Assembly: GCF_963677575.1 (NCBI RefSeq)
Contig: NZ_OY782038.1
Location: forward strand, 2,483,501-2,547,500
Source: an uncultured Draconibacterium sp.
GTDB taxonomy: Bacteria > Bacteroidota > Bacteroidia > Bacteroidales > Prolixibacteraceae
Reading direction: 5' to 3'
Length of the DNA: 64,000 bases
Shown: piece after piece, positions 1 to 7,640 of the stretch
How positions within the stretch are numbered: the first letter of the stretch is position 1
How the letters are laid out: each line of letters opens with the position of its first letter
The notes under the pieces: generated by a model
The model's database searches: none
Told to the model about the DNA's origin: nothing
The model's input: the letters and a program-made list of their open reading frames with translations, nothing else
Made by a program: the position numbers and the translations under genes

Positions 1-519
1 ATCGGCCAGAAAGACAAACTCAAGTGGTGCAACCGGGCATTTGTAAGGCAATTCGGTAATGGCCATTACCAGTTTTCCTCCTTCCCAGCCTTTAAAGAAT
101 TTTTGCAGCGCCAACGCACCGTCGATGGTATAAAAGTCGAAGATCTCTTTGTACCACAGCTTGTCTTTCAAACCCGGTGTTTCATCCGGATTGGTTTTGG
201 TACCCGTTGCCACAATCAGAAAATCGTAATTCAGCACCTGCCCGCCGTCAAGGTGTACTTTATTGGCATCGCCCTCGATTCTGTCGATTGCCGAATATAT
301 CATAGTCACCCCGGCAGGAATAAAGTCTGCTTTTGGTTTTATCACATCTTCCTTCTGGTAAATACCAAAAGGAATAAATAAAAATCCGGGTTGGTAGTAA
401 TGTGTTTTAAACTGATCGACAATGGTAATTGCCCACTCGTCTCTGTCGAGTGCCTTCCGTAGCTTATTAGCCATCATTGTGCCCGCAGTTCCGGCTCCAA
501 GAATTACTATCTTCTTCAT
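1..519 (-). CDS. SQR-like NAD(P)/FAD-dependent oxidoreductase (3' part cut by window edge)
   Basis: The reverse strand from an ATG at 519 reads into the window edge; about 173 codons are present. The N-terminus is a Rossmann FAD-binding fold (MKKIVILGAGTAGTMMANKL, GxGxxG at residues 8-13). It is followed by a 'YYQPGFLFIPFG' segment and a 'FLIVATGT' motif, a layout typical of the sulfide:quinone oxidoreductase / FCSD-type pyridine nucleotide-disulfide family. Such enzymes are membrane-peripheral flavoproteins that pass electrons from sulfide or related donors to quinone. The redox-active cysteines lie mostly in the missing part, apart from one in 'YKCPVAPLE', so the substrate cannot be assigned. 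It is divergent from the Crp/Fnr gene at 669, a natural candidate regulator. Confidence 0.8.
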   Translation of the reverse strand, partial: MKKIVILGAGTAGTMMANKLRKALDRDEWAITIVDQFKTHYYQPGFLFIPFGIYQKEDVIKPKADFIPAGVTMIYSAIDRIEGDANKVHLDGGQVLNYDFLIVATGTKTNPDETPGLKDKLWYKEIFDFYTIDGALALQKFFKGWEGGKLVMAITELPYKCPVAPLEFVFLAD

Positions 520-668
520 TTTAAATCGTTCTATTGGTTATCAGCGATTTAAAGTTACCGGAGCGCGGATAAGATGCTGTAAAACCTGCTATGATAATTA
601 TCAGAGAGTAATAAATATCATAAAAAATTGATACATTGCGGGTTAATGAAACACGAGTAAACCGGGCT

Positions 669-1358
669 ATGGGAAACACATCTTGTACTTGCGAATATTG
701 TCAGTTAAAAAATATCTTTTTTGCACATGTTGAAAGTGATGAACTCACCAATATTTGTGATTTTAAAGTAGAAAGAGAATATTCAAAAGGAGAATCAATA
801 ATACAGGAAGGAGATCCAATAACCGAATTTGTGTACATGAAAAAAGGCTTGGTCAAACTTTCAAAAACTTCAATTAACGGCAAAGATCAAATTATCAGTT
901 TCTCAAAACCTTTCGATTTTGTCAGCCTCTTATCGGTATTTTCATCAAAGGAATATAAATATTCCGTTACTGCCATTGAGGAAACAACGGTATGTATTCT
1001 GCAATTGGATTTGGTAAAAAAATATGCTGAGGAAAATGCGCTGTTCGCAATGGACATGATGTCGAATATTAGCCAGATGACTGATAAAATTATTCACGAT
1101 AGCCTGGAGATAAAACGCAAACACCTAAAAGGACGCATTGCACATGTACTGCTTTATTTCTCCGATTATATTTATAAAAAAGATGAATTTGAACTTCCGA
1201 TTTCACGACGTGAGATTGCCGAATATATTGGAATGACCACGGAAAATGTAATTCGCACCTTATCCGAATTCCGTAAAGATGAAATCATCAAAATATTTGG
1301 AAAGGACATTCTGATTGCCGACAAGAAACGCTTGAAAAGCATTTCAGAGTTTGGATGA
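669..1358 (+). CDS. Crp/Fnr-family transcriptional regulator
   Basis: This is a 229-residue protein when started at the ATG at 669; an in-frame TTG at 636 would add 11 poorly conserved residues. An N-terminal cyclic-nucleotide-binding-type beta-roll (about 20-140) contains 'EGDPITEFVYMKKGLVKL'. A long dimerisation helix follows, then a winged helix-turn-helix of the Crp type ('ISRREIAEYIGMTTENVIRTLSEF', about 180-203). Cysteines at 6, 8, 11 and 109 resemble in placement the four [4Fe-4S] ligands of E. coli FNR (three N-terminal, one central), though the spacing differs. The gene is divergent from the SQR-like gene and its last 15 bases overlap the convergent mobA. A role in redox or anaerobic control is inferred; the family assignment is firm. 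Confidence 0.88.
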   Translation: MGNTSCTCEYCQLKNIFFAHVESDELTNICDFKVEREYSKGESIIQEGDPITEFVYMKKGLVKLSKTSINGKDQIISFSKPFDFVSLLSVFSSKEYKYSVTAIEETTVCILQLDLVKKYAEENALFAMDMMSNISQMTDKIIHDSLEIKRKHLKGRIAHVLLYFSDYIYKKDEFELPISRREIAEYIGMTTENVIRTLSEFRKDEIIKIFGKDILIADKKRLKSISEFG

Positions 1359-1910
1359 TTCCAAATCTTCAGGTCGGTTTAAATTGGTAAACAGGCGCTT
1401 GTTTTTGTTAAGGTATACACTGGCATCAACCCAATTTGTATTAACACGCTTCAGCAAATTGTGCATTCTGTAATCACCATTTTCCAGCAGCTCTTCCATT
1501 TTTGAGATACAAGCTCTGTTGTAAAGTGCAATAAGCGGTTCGCTACCTTTTTCTGAAAACGGAACAACGGCATCAAAATCACCTGTATTTTTTAAAAGAA
1601 ACTGCAAAAAAGGCGCATCAACAAAAGCGGCATCAACACTTAAAACCAAATTCCAAGCGGAACTCGATTGTTTTAAACCTGAATAAATCCCGCCAATCGG
1701 ACCACAGTTTTTCACCTCATCGTTAATAACCGGGTAATTAAAACCGGAATGCAAATTATTGTTCGAGCTAATTAACAGTTCTGACGAAAGCGGTTTGCAA
1801 AGGTCTATTGCACGTTCCAGCAAAGTTTTTCCTTCGATCTCCAGCAGTGCTTTGTCGGTACCCATTCGTTTGCTTTTTCCGCCGGCAAGAATTATTGTGG
1901 TAATTTGCAT
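1344..1910 (-). CDS. mobA: Molybdenum cofactor guanylyltransferase (MobA-like)
   Basis: 188 residues, the usual size for MobA. It starts with the nucleotidyltransferase signature 'IILAGGKSKRMGTDKALL' (residues 6-23), whose glycine-rich loop and lysine bind GTP, and continues with 'NCGPIGGIYSGL' and 'LVLSVDAAFVDAPFL'. The acidic motif that holds the metal is usually CDxP-like and here reads VDAAF. The family transfers GMP from GTP onto molybdopterin to form MGD in the cytoplasm. The related MocA (CMP transfer) is an alternative. It is convergent with the Crp/Fnr gene, overlapping 15 bases at the 3' ends, and lies downstream of tRNA-His with a terminator between. Confidence 0.85.
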   Translation of the reverse strand: MQITTIILAGGKSKRMGTDKALLEIEGKTLLERAIDLCKPLSSELLISSNNNLHSGFNYPVINDEVKNCGPIGGIYSGLKQSSSAWNLVLSVDAAFVDAPFLQFLLKNTGDFDAVVPFSEKGSEPLIALYNRACISKMEELLENGDYRMHNLLKRVNTNWVDASVYLNKNKRLFTNLNRPEDLESSKL

Positions 1911-1932
1911 GTGCTAAATGTACAGAAATAAA

Positions 1933-1962
1933 AAAAGCTCCAGATAAAATCTGAAGCTTTTA
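1933..1962 (-). terminator. Rho-independent terminator of tRNA-His
   Basis: On the reverse strand, AAGCTTCAGAT and ATCTGGAGCTT pair around a three-base loop, with a run of seven T immediately after. It sits a few bases past the tRNA 3' end and before mobA on the same strand. Confidence 0.85.
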
Positions 1963-1965
1963 TAG

Positions 1966-2040
1966 GGTGGATGATGGGATTTGAACCCACGACCTCCGGA
2001 ACCACAATCCGGCGTTCTAACCAACTGAACTACAACCACC
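1966..2040 (-). tRNA. tRNA-His (anticodon GTG)
   Basis: The reverse strand folds as a cloverleaf. The anticodon stem CCGGA/TCCGG encloses loop TTGTGGT with anticodon GTG. The T arm GTGGG-TTCAAAT-CCCAT and D-loop 'AGTTGGTTAGA' are both present. The 75-base length fits the histidine-specific extra G at position -1 facing C73. CCA is not encoded. The acceptor stem has a U5-U68 mismatch where a G-U or U-A pair would be expected. Confidence 0.95.
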
Positions 2041-2056
2041 ATTTTGTTTGCGGGTG

Positions 2057-2064
2057 CAAATATA
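2057..2064 (-). promoter_or_regulatory. Putative -7 box of the tRNA-His promoter
   Basis: On the reverse strand TATATTTG matches the Bacteroidota housekeeping -7 consensus TAnnTTTG and lies 17 bases upstream of the tRNA. A TTTTG about 23 bases further upstream is a poorly spaced -33 candidate. Confidence 0.45.
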
Positions 2065-2163
2065 AATATTTTATTCTTTTCACCACTCAAAATAAATTAA
2101 ATTTTGAGTGGTATTTTTGTATACGATTGTTTTCCAATCAAAAAAAAATACATCCTACATTTT

Positions 2164-2188
2164 GCAACCACTGCAAAATATTCCTGTC
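2164..2188 (+). promoter_or_regulatory. ECF-type promoter of the sigma/anti-sigma operon
   Basis: GCAACC (2164-2169), a 16-base spacer and GTC (2186-2188) followed by an A/T-rich stretch. The same arrangement with exactly the same spacing occurs at 4421-4445 and 50715-50739, each upstream of ECF-linked genes. This suggests autoregulation by the sigma factor at 2211. Identified by comparison within the window only. Confidence 0.65.
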
Positions 2189-2210
2189 ATTAAAATTGAA
2201 AGATGAACAG

Positions 2211-2774
2211 TTGAGACAAAAAGAGCACATACATAAAAAAATTATCGAGGCCAGTAAAAACGGAGATAACCGGGCGCGATACGAGCTATATGGATTGTAC
2301 TCGAAAGCCATGTTCAATATTTGTTACCGAATGATGAATAACAGGGAGGAGGCCGAAGACATGTTGCAGGAAGCATTTACACAGGCATTTACCAAATTGG
2401 AATCGTTCCGTTACGAATCGAACTTCGGGTCGTGGTTAAAACGCATCGTTGTAAACACCTGTATTAATGCCATTAACAAACGAAAAGTAGATCTCACCTA
2501 TTGCGAAGAGATTTACGACTACGACACGGAGGAGGAAAACAACGATTACGAGCCGGAATATACAATAGCAAATATTACACAGGCAATGGAACAATTACCC
2601 GAAGGTGGACGAATGATTTTCTCGCTTTATCTGCTCGAGGGATACGATCATGGCGAAATTGCGCAAATACTGGAAATTAAAGAATCAACATCGAAAACCC
2701 AGTTTATGCGTGCCAAACGCCGTGTTGTTGAGATACTAAAACAAACCCATGGAAATGCTATGGATAAAATATAA
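2211..2774 (+). CDS. ECF RNA polymerase sigma factor (sigma-70 family)
   Basis: About 188 residues from a TTG at 2211; a TTG at 2196 is an alternative. No in-frame ATG precedes the conserved region, and the open frame further upstream only crosses the tRNA. Region 2 contains 'ARYELYGLYSKAMFNICYRMMNNREEAEDMLQEAF' and region 4 'LPEGGRMIFSLYLLEGYDHGEIAQILEIKESTSKTQFMRAK', which together bind core polymerase and the -10 and -35 elements. The start fits the paralogue at 50803, which also begins with TTG. A three-codon frame (ATG AAC AGT TGA, 2203-2214) ends on top of the TTG, suggesting translational re-initiation. The anti-sigma gene follows five bases downstream. Confidence 0.88.
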   Translation: MRQKEHIHKKIIEASKNGDNRARYELYGLYSKAMFNICYRMMNNREEAEDMLQEAFTQAFTKLESFRYESNFGSWLKRIVVNTCINAINKRKVDLTYCEEIYDYDTEEENNDYEPEYTIANITQAMEQLPEGGRMIFSLYLLEGYDHGEIAQILEIKESTSKTQFMRAKRRVVEILKQTHGNAMDKI

Positions 2775-2779
2775 GCCAT

Positions 2780-3286
2780 ATGGAGAAGAATAAATTGGAA
2801 AAATTTATAGAAGCAAACCGCGAGGAGTTCGATTTCAGAACACCATCGCCGGATGTGTGGGCCAAAATTGACGCAGCCACCAAAAAGACAAAAGTTGTTT
2901 CGCTGCGCCATTATTTTATTCGCGCTGCAGCCGTGGCGGCTATTCTAATAGCAACGGGACTGGTACTTTGGCAAAGCAGCGTTAACAGTCCTACCCGACT
3001 GGCCGAGAATGCAGATCCAGAGCTGAAAGAGCTTATCGAAGCTGAAGCATTTTACTCGTCGCAGGTGAACCAAAAACTGCAAGAAATACAAAAATGTTAC
3101 TATACTTTTCCGGAATTGAAACACGAAATAGAAACCGATTTGAACGAACTGGAAGGTATGTACAAGCTGCTTAAAAACGATTTGAAGGAAAATATTTCGA
3201 ATAAAAGCGTAATCGAGGCAATGATTGAAAACAACCGCTACAGGCTGCAACTTTGCGACGACGTGCTGAACCAAATTAAGTGTTAG
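2780..3286 (+). CDS. Membrane anti-sigma factor-like protein
   Basis: 168 residues with an acidic N-terminal cytoplasmic part (residues 1-45, 'SPDVWAKIDAATKK'), one transmembrane helix (about 46-65, 'FIRAAAVAAILIATGLVLW') and a helical periplasmic domain of about 100 residues rich in Glu, Lys and Leu. It directly follows the ECF sigma gene and has the same organisation as the protein at 51335, which also follows a sigma gene. By position and topology it should hold the sigma factor at the membrane until an envelope signal arrives. No zinc-finger (HxxxCxxC) anti-sigma motif is visible, so the sigma-binding surface is not identified. Confidence 0.72.
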   Translation: MEKNKLEKFIEANREEFDFRTPSPDVWAKIDAATKKTKVVSLRHYFIRAAAVAAILIATGLVLWQSSVNSPTRLAENADPELKELIEAEAFYSSQVNQKLQEIQKCYYTFPELKHEIETDLNELEGMYKLLKNDLKENISNKSVIEAMIENNRYRLQLCDDVLNQIKC

Positions 3287-3299
3287 ACAAGGAGGGAAA

Positions 3300-4397
3300 A
3301 TGATAAAAAAACAATGGAAAATAATTGCCGGGCTGTTGGTTTTTCTTGCTCCGTTATTGGTAAATGCCCAGTTTACCGACACCAAAGAGATTCGGAAATC
3401 GTATGCTATTACGCCCGAAACTCAAATTGAGATTACCAACAAATACGGTAAAATCGATTTTAAAAACTGGGACAAAGATTCGGTGAAGTTCCTCATAAAT
3501 ATCAGGGTTGAAGAAAAAAAACTGTCGAAGCTGGAAGAATCGATAGAAGAGATTGATTTTGATATTACCAACAGCGAACATTACCTGATCGTGCGCACAG
3601 TAGTTGAAAAGAACAAAAGCACACTGGGCCGCGAAATCAAAAAATTTAAAGAAACGTTACTGAATTCGGACGGAAATATTCAGGTGGATTACACGGTTTG
3701 GCTACCCGACTCGAACCGCCTAAAAGTTGACAATAAATTTGGCGACATTTACATTGGCGACTACAAAGGCGAAGCGGATATCACGTTGTCGAACGGAAAT
3801 ATGAAAGCGCATGATTTCCGGAACCTGAATCTTACTCTGAATTTTGCAGATGCCACCATCAATAAAATAGAAAAGGGGCGCCTCGACTGTAATTTCAGCG
3901 AATTGTACGTGAAAGAATTGGGAACGATTCATCTGCAGAGCAAATCAACCGAATTTGAGTTACAAAAGGTAGAGAGCCTCTCAGCATCGTCGCGCCGCGA
4001 TAAATTCAGAATCCGCCAAATTGAGCTCCTCGATGCACAAAGCAGTTTCACCACCTTCAGGATAACCAAACTTACCGACCGGGCAAAAATTCAATCGGAA
4101 TACGGCGATGTGGAAATTGAAGGAACCGTGGCTGATTTTAGTGGCGTAAATATCGAATCGCGATCAACCGACATTAACCTGTATTTTAACAGCAAATCAG
4201 CTTTCAGTTTCAATATTCAACATACAAAAGCAGATTTGAGTCTTGACACCGATTTTACAGTTAAAAAGCAAGATACATTGGATGAAAAAGAGAATGAAAT
4301 AAAAATTATTGGACATTTTGGAGAGACACCAAATCCAACCGAGAAGCTTACTCTCAGGGCGAACTCAGGCAATATAAATCTGCGTACTGCATTCTAA
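3300..4397 (+). CDS. DUF4097-family putative surface adhesin
   Basis: 365 residues with a Sec signal peptide ending around 'LLVNAQ' (residue 24). Next comes the 'TPETQIEITNKYGKIDFKNWDKDSV' opening typical of the Bacteroidota DUF4097/adhesin-like beta-helix family. The remainder alternates short strands ending in Asn/Asp-Gly turns ('NKFGDIYIGDY', 'SEYGDVEIEGTV', 'NSGNINLRTAF'), consistent with a right-handed beta-solenoid exposed at the envelope. It lies 13 bases after the anti-sigma gene in the same operon. A paralogue occupies the same position in the second sigma locus (51846-53138). No enzymatic motif is seen; a structural or sensing role is inferred. Confidence 0.75.
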   Translation: MIKKQWKIIAGLLVFLAPLLVNAQFTDTKEIRKSYAITPETQIEITNKYGKIDFKNWDKDSVKFLINIRVEEKKLSKLEESIEEIDFDITNSEHYLIVRTVVEKNKSTLGREIKKFKETLLNSDGNIQVDYTVWLPDSNRLKVDNKFGDIYIGDYKGEADITLSNGNMKAHDFRNLNLTLNFADATINKIEKGRLDCNFSELYVKELGTIHLQSKSTEFELQKVESLSASSRRDKFRIRQIELLDAQSSFTTFRITKLTDRAKIQSEYGDVEIEGTVADFSGVNIESRSTDINLYFNSKSAFSFNIQHTKADLSLDTDFTVKKQDTLDEKENEIKIIGHFGETPNPTEKLTLRANSGNINLRTAF

Positions 4398-4420
4398 ATA
4401 GAATTTTTAGCACGCATTTT

Positions 4421-4445
4421 GCAACCTCTCCCAAAAACACCTGTC
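4421..4445 (+). promoter_or_regulatory. ECF-type promoter of the DUF2807/OMP operon
   Basis: GCAACC (4421-4426), 16 bases, GTC (4443-4445), then a T/A-rich stretch. Core and spacing are identical to 2164-2188. It would make the genes from 4545 to 6489 a second transcription unit of the sigma factor encoded at 2211. Confidence 0.65.
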
Positions 4446-4501
4446 TTTAAAAAGCAGAAAGAAAACAATTATTAACCACACGGGAATTATTTGCCAAAGC
4501 C

Positions 4502-4543
4502 ATGAAAACAATTAAGCAAGCTTCCCGCCAGAAAACAATTTGA
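4502..4543 (+). CDS. Possible 13-residue leader peptide
   Basis: ATG at 4502 opens a 14-codon frame (MKTIKQASRQKTI) that stops at 4541-4543, one base before the ATG of the next gene. Its first five codons encode MKTIK, the same as the downstream protein, so it may have arisen by partial duplication of the start region. It may act by translational coupling. No homology or ribosome evidence is available. Confidence 0.35.
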   Translation: MKTIKQASRQKTI

Positions 4544-4544
4544 G

Positions 4545-5318
4545 ATGAAAACTATTAAGCTATTCATTTATGGGCTTGCTACGATCTTTAGCGCCACCAG
4601 TTGCATCGACGATTTTACGGTTGAAGGAAATGGTATCCGCGGAACGGAAAGCCGGATTGTTACCGACTTTGAAAAAGTAAAATCGTCGGGAAAATTTGAA
4701 GTTCACATCTCCGAAGCGCAAAGCAACGATGTGGTAATAAGTGCCGAGGAAAACCTGTTGCAATACATTGAAACTTATGTTTCGGGCGAAACCTTGCACA
4801 TTGATGTTAAAGGTATCCGGGATCTGAAAAACCGCCTGCCCATGGAAGTGTTTATTTCAACTCCAACTCTGAAAGGCATAAAACAAAGCGGATCAGGAAT
4901 TATTACCACCGACTATTTTGTGAGCAATGAAATGGATATAGTACTTTCCGGCTCGGGAAGCATAATTACCGCTTTTGAAGCCGAAGAAGTTGATGCTTTA
5001 CTTTCAGGATCGGGAACGATTGAATTCTCGGGCTTTGCCGACGATGCTGATTTTGTTATCAGCGGATCGGGAACGATTGAATTCTCGGGCTTTGCCGACG
5101 ATGCTGATTTTGTTATCAGCGGATCGGGAACGATTGATGCCCACCAGCTAGATCTGTACAATTACACCACTTCTACATCAGGTTCGGGCGATATGTATGT
5201 TACTGTTTCACGTAATCTTCGCTCCAATATTTCAGGAAGCGGCAATGTATTTTATTACGGAAATCCCGGTATTGAAACCCATATTTCAGGCTCGGGCAGT
5301 GTAATCCGCGAAAACTAA
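4545..5318 (+). CDS. Head-GIN-domain lipoprotein (DUF2807)
   Basis: 257 residues. An N-terminal signal ends in a lipobox-like 'SATSC' (Cys at about 20), so a lipidated envelope protein is likely. From about residue 35 the protein has the DUF2807 pattern: 'TDFEKVKSSGKFEVHISEAQ' then repeated 'SGSG' turns ('KQSGSGIIT', 'LSGSGSIITAF', 'LSGSGTIEF', 'TSGSGDMYV', 'ISGSGSVIREN') that mark rungs of a beta-helix. Two of the rungs are an exact internal 57-bp tandem duplication. It is first in a three-gene operon behind an ECF-type promoter. Function is unknown; related proteins are regarded as putative auto-transporter adhesin head domains. Confidence 0.8.
   Translation: MKTIKLFIYGLATIFSATSCIDDFTVEGNGIRGTESRIVTDFEKVKSSGKFEVHISEAQSNDVVISAEENLLQYIETYVSGETLHIDVKGIRDLKNRLPMEVFISTPTLKGIKQSGSGIITTDYFVSNEMDIVLSGSGSIITAFEAEEVDALLSGSGTIEFSGFADDADFVISGSGTIEFSGFADDADFVISGSGTIDAHQLDLYNYTTSTSGSGDMYVTVSRNLRSNISGSGNVFYYGNPGIETHISGSGSVIREN
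5007..5120 (+). repeat. Perfect 57-bp tandem duplication inside the DUF2807 gene
   Basis: Copies at 5007-5063 and 5064-5120 are base-for-base identical, each encoding 19 residues (GSGTIEFSGFADDADFVIS). The next 17 bases (5121-5137) begin a third copy. Identity at synonymous sites points to a recent in-frame slippage or recombination that added one beta-helix rung. Confidence 0.95.
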
Positions 5319-5330
5319 AAAACAACCACT

Positions 5331-5822
5331 ATGAAACGTTACCTCATTATCTTCCTATTTTGTATGCCCCTTGCCTTATCAGCTCAAACATTCGATAAAG
5401 CAGTTGGTATCCGCGGCGGACATTCATCGGGTTTCGAATACCGCTTTTACACCGATGATGCCAATTCGTACAAATTCCTTTTAGCCACCCGCGACGATGG
5501 AATACAGTTCCACGCTTTTAAAGAATTTCACGAATACGACCTGTTTACCTTCTCAGAGCAATTATCGCTTTTTTACGGACTGGGAGCCCATTTTGGGTAC
5601 GAACAATGGGATAAATACTATGTGCAAAACAACACCAGCTGGTACGAAGAAAGAACAGCGCTGCTGGCAGGTGTCGACGCCGTTGTAGGTGTAGAATACC
5701 TATTTTACGAAGTCCCGCTCTCCATCGGATTAGAGGCAAAACCTTATGTTGATGTGCTGGGCCGCGACTTTTTCGACCTCGAACTATTCGACTTTGCCTT
5801 TACCATAAAATATCATTTTTAA
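5331..5822 (+). CDS. Small secreted outer-membrane beta-barrel-like protein
   Basis: 163 residues with a signal peptide (cleavage near 'ALSAQ', residue 19). The mature part consists of alternating hydrophobic/aromatic strands ('KAVGIRGGHSSGFEYRFY', 'LSLFYGLGAHFGYEQW', 'AGVDAVVGVEYLFYEVPLSIGLEAKPYVDV') and ends in a C-terminal Phe ('TIKYHF'), the usual signal for outer-membrane barrel insertion. I do not recognise a named family. It sits 12 bases after the DUF2807 gene, presumably co-transcribed from the ECF promoter at 4421. Confidence 0.68.
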   Translation: MKRYLIIFLFCMPLALSAQTFDKAVGIRGGHSSGFEYRFYTDDANSYKFLLATRDDGIQFHAFKEFHEYDLFTFSEQLSLFYGLGAHFGYEQWDKYYVQNNTSWYEERTALLAGVDAVVGVEYLFYEVPLSIGLEAKPYVDVLGRDFFDLELFDFAFTIKYHF

Positions 5823-5853
5823 GCCAAAACAACTATTTAACACATTCAGAAAA

Positions 5854-6489
5854 ATGAAGAAATTAACACTTTTAATGGCCATTTTACTGGCCGCTGGTTT
5901 TGCCTTTGCGCAAGACACCTATTACAACAACGAAGTAGAAACCCTTTTTTCTAACCAACGAAGCAACGGTGGTTACGGAGCATTTTCGGTAGGTTATACC
6001 CAAATTGACGGACGCGATGCAATGGTTGCAGGAGCACGCGGTGCTTTTATTTTCGACCACTCGTTTGCCATTGGTATTGCCGGATATGGGTTTGTAAACG
6101 ACCTGGAGTATCATAATTACCAGGCAAATCCCGAAGACCGTTTCTTTTTAGCCGGAGGTTACGGCGGTGTATTTTTCGAGCCAATTGTTGGAGGAACTAA
6201 ACCGGTACATGTCTCTTTTCCTATTGTTGTGGGAATGGGAGGAATATCGCTGGTAGAACACACCGGATGGGACTGGGATTATTACCACGATGAATACCAC
6301 GAGTACGACACCGACTTGTTTTTTGTATTCGAGCCGGGCGTGGAACTGGAATTCAACCTCACCCGCTTTTTCCGTATAGCAACTTATGGAAGCTACCGTT
6401 TAACATCCGACATAAAATTATATGATACTGATCCGGATGTACTAAGAGGTTTTAATGTGGGAATGACTTTTAAATTTGGAAAGTTTTAA
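5854..6489 (+). CDS. Outer-membrane beta-barrel-like protein
   Basis: 211 residues with a signal peptide ('LLAAGFAFAQ', cleavage near residue 20). The mature part has glycine- and aromatic-rich amphipathic strands ('GGYGAFSVGYTQI', 'SFAIGIAGYGFV', 'FFLAGGYGGVFFEP', 'RFFRIATYGSYRL') and ends 'MTFKFGKF' with a terminal Phe. An acidic/His segment ('WDWDYYHDEYHEYDTD', about 144-159) could be an external loop or metal-binding patch; that is speculative. It is last in the operon, with a terminator 22 bases downstream. The named family is not recognised. Confidence 0.68.
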   Translation: MKKLTLLMAILLAAGFAFAQDTYYNNEVETLFSNQRSNGGYGAFSVGYTQIDGRDAMVAGARGAFIFDHSFAIGIAGYGFVNDLEYHNYQANPEDRFFLAGGYGGVFFEPIVGGTKPVHVSFPIVVGMGGISLVEHTGWDWDYYHDEYHEYDTDLFFVFEPGVELEFNLTRFFRIATYGSYRLTSDIKLYDTDPDVLRGFNVGMTFKFGKF

Positions 6490-6510
6490 ACCTGTCGTAA
6501 AATAAAAAAA

Positions 6511-6547
6511 CGGTTGCCTGATTAACTTCGGACAACCGCTTTTTTAT
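6511..6547 (+). terminator. Rho-independent terminator of the DUF2807/OMP operon
   Basis: CGGTTG at 6511 pairs with CAACCG ending at 6539 around an 18-base apex, followed by a T-rich run. An A-rich run precedes the stem, so it may also work on the opposite strand. Confidence 0.8.
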
Positions 6548-6560
6548 TGCTTATAACTCT

Positions 6561-6723
6561 AGTGTCAAGTCAAGCCTGCTCTATCGCCCCAAGTATTGTT
6601 CTTTTTCGTTTTTACTCATCATAAAAATATTCACGTAGCTACGGCTATGCTTACTTTTTCTGATTTCGAAAAATTCAAAAAATAACTTCAACTTAGCCGA
6701 AATTTCAGACTTGACTTAACACT
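6561..6723. repeat. Inverted-repeat-bounded intergenic element, copy A
   Basis: A 163-bp non-coding segment between convergent genes, bounded by AGTGTCAAGTCAAG (6561-6574) and CTTGACTTAACACT (6710-6723), complementary at 13 of 14 positions. The centre contains GTAGCTACGGCTATGCT, closely matching on the other strand the centre of the 161-bp element at 38098-38258. Size, terminal repeats and shared core suggest a MITE-like or palindromic interspersed repeat. Confidence 0.6.
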
Positions 6724-6725
6724 CG

Positions 6726-7640
6726 TTATTCGTAAAAGTCTACGTAATCCTGAGCTTTTAAATATTCCAAACTTTTTGCACAACTTTCAAGTGGTTCGAA
6801 ATTGTACTCTTCAACCTCTACAATTCCGTATTTGGCACCAGATTTTTCGCGTTCTGCAAACAACGAGGCAAAATCCATTTTACCGCTTTCACCCAGTTCT
6901 TTTTCATCTTTTATGTGCCACAGCTCAAAACGTCCGGGATATTTTTCAAAATAATCAAGGGCATTTTTGCCACCTTCTGCAATCCAGTATAAATCAAGCT
7001 GAAACATCACTTTCTCCGGATCGGTCAATTCCAGCATCCAGTCATAAAGCGTTTTCCCGTCATACTCAGTGGTAAATTCCTGATCGTGGTTATGGTAGCC
7101 AAAACGAATACCGGCCGCATTACATCTCTCTCCAACGGCTTCAAAGTATTTGCAATAGTCTTTTAATCCGTCGAGGCTTTGGTAAGCTGTTTCTCCCATC
7201 CATGGTTGAACGATCCATTTTACGCCGGCAGCTTTGTGAGCAGCAATACAGGTGTCCCACCAGGCCATTGTTTCATCCCAGGTTTCTTCGGCTGGAACAG
7301 CTTGTCCGGTGTGTGCTCCCAAAAATTTCAGACCATTGCCTTCGCACAGATTTTTAAACTCAACCGGATCGATGCCGTAAATCTTTCCATCGCCGTAACC
7401 TGCTGTTTCAACAAATCCGTAACCACTTTCGCCAACCGCTTTTAAGGTAGCCGCTACGTCCTCCCCCATGTTGTCTTTTACCGACCAAAGCTGAAGTCCG
7501 ATAAAAATCTCCTTTTTCACCTCAGCACTCTTTTCTTCAGACTTTTTTTGAGCCGAATTACACGCCGTAAATCCTTGCATAAACAAAAAAGCAACAGCAA
7601 TTACAGCCATTAATTTTAAACTAATTCTTTTTGAAATCAT
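6726..7640 (-). CDS. Lipoprotein sugar phosphate isomerase/epimerase-like TIM barrel
   Basis: 304 residues of the xylose-isomerase-like TIM-barrel (AP endonuclease family 2) superfamily. A signal peptide ends in lipobox 'GFTAC' (Cys27). The barrel starts at 'IFIGLQLWSVKDNMGEDVAATLKAVGESGYGFVETAGYGDGKIYG'. Metal-site-type residues appear in 'GYHNHDQEF', 'QLDLYWIAEGG', 'ELWHIKDEKE' and 'IVEVEEY'. Family members act on keto-sugars or inositols, and the exported Bacteroidota forms are generally of unknown substrate. The paralogue at 17850 shares motif order but has a twin-arginine signal. It is a single-gene unit, convergent with the preceding operon. Confidence 0.82.
   Translation of the reverse strand: MISKRISLKLMAVIAVAFLFMQGFTACNSAQKKSEEKSAEVKKEIFIGLQLWSVKDNMGEDVAATLKAVGESGYGFVETAGYGDGKIYGIDPVEFKNLCEGNGLKFLGAHTGQAVPAEETWDETMAWWDTCIAAHKAAGVKWIVQPWMGETAYQSLDGLKDYCKYFEAVGERCNAAGIRFGYHNHDQEFTTEYDGKTLYDWMLELTDPEKVMFQLDLYWIAEGGKNALDYFEKYPGRFELWHIKDEKELGESGKMDFASLFAEREKSGAKYGIVEVEEYNFEPLESCAKSLEYLKAQDYVDFYE

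Noticed and set aside
1971..2195. N-terminal extension of the first ECF sigma factor
   Set aside because: The open frame runs antisense across tRNA-His and through the promoter; no conserved sigma sequence lies before about 2211.
4911..5161. Antisense frame across the DUF2807 repeats
   Set aside because: Its repeats merely mirror the forward tandem duplication; no start context or family resemblance.
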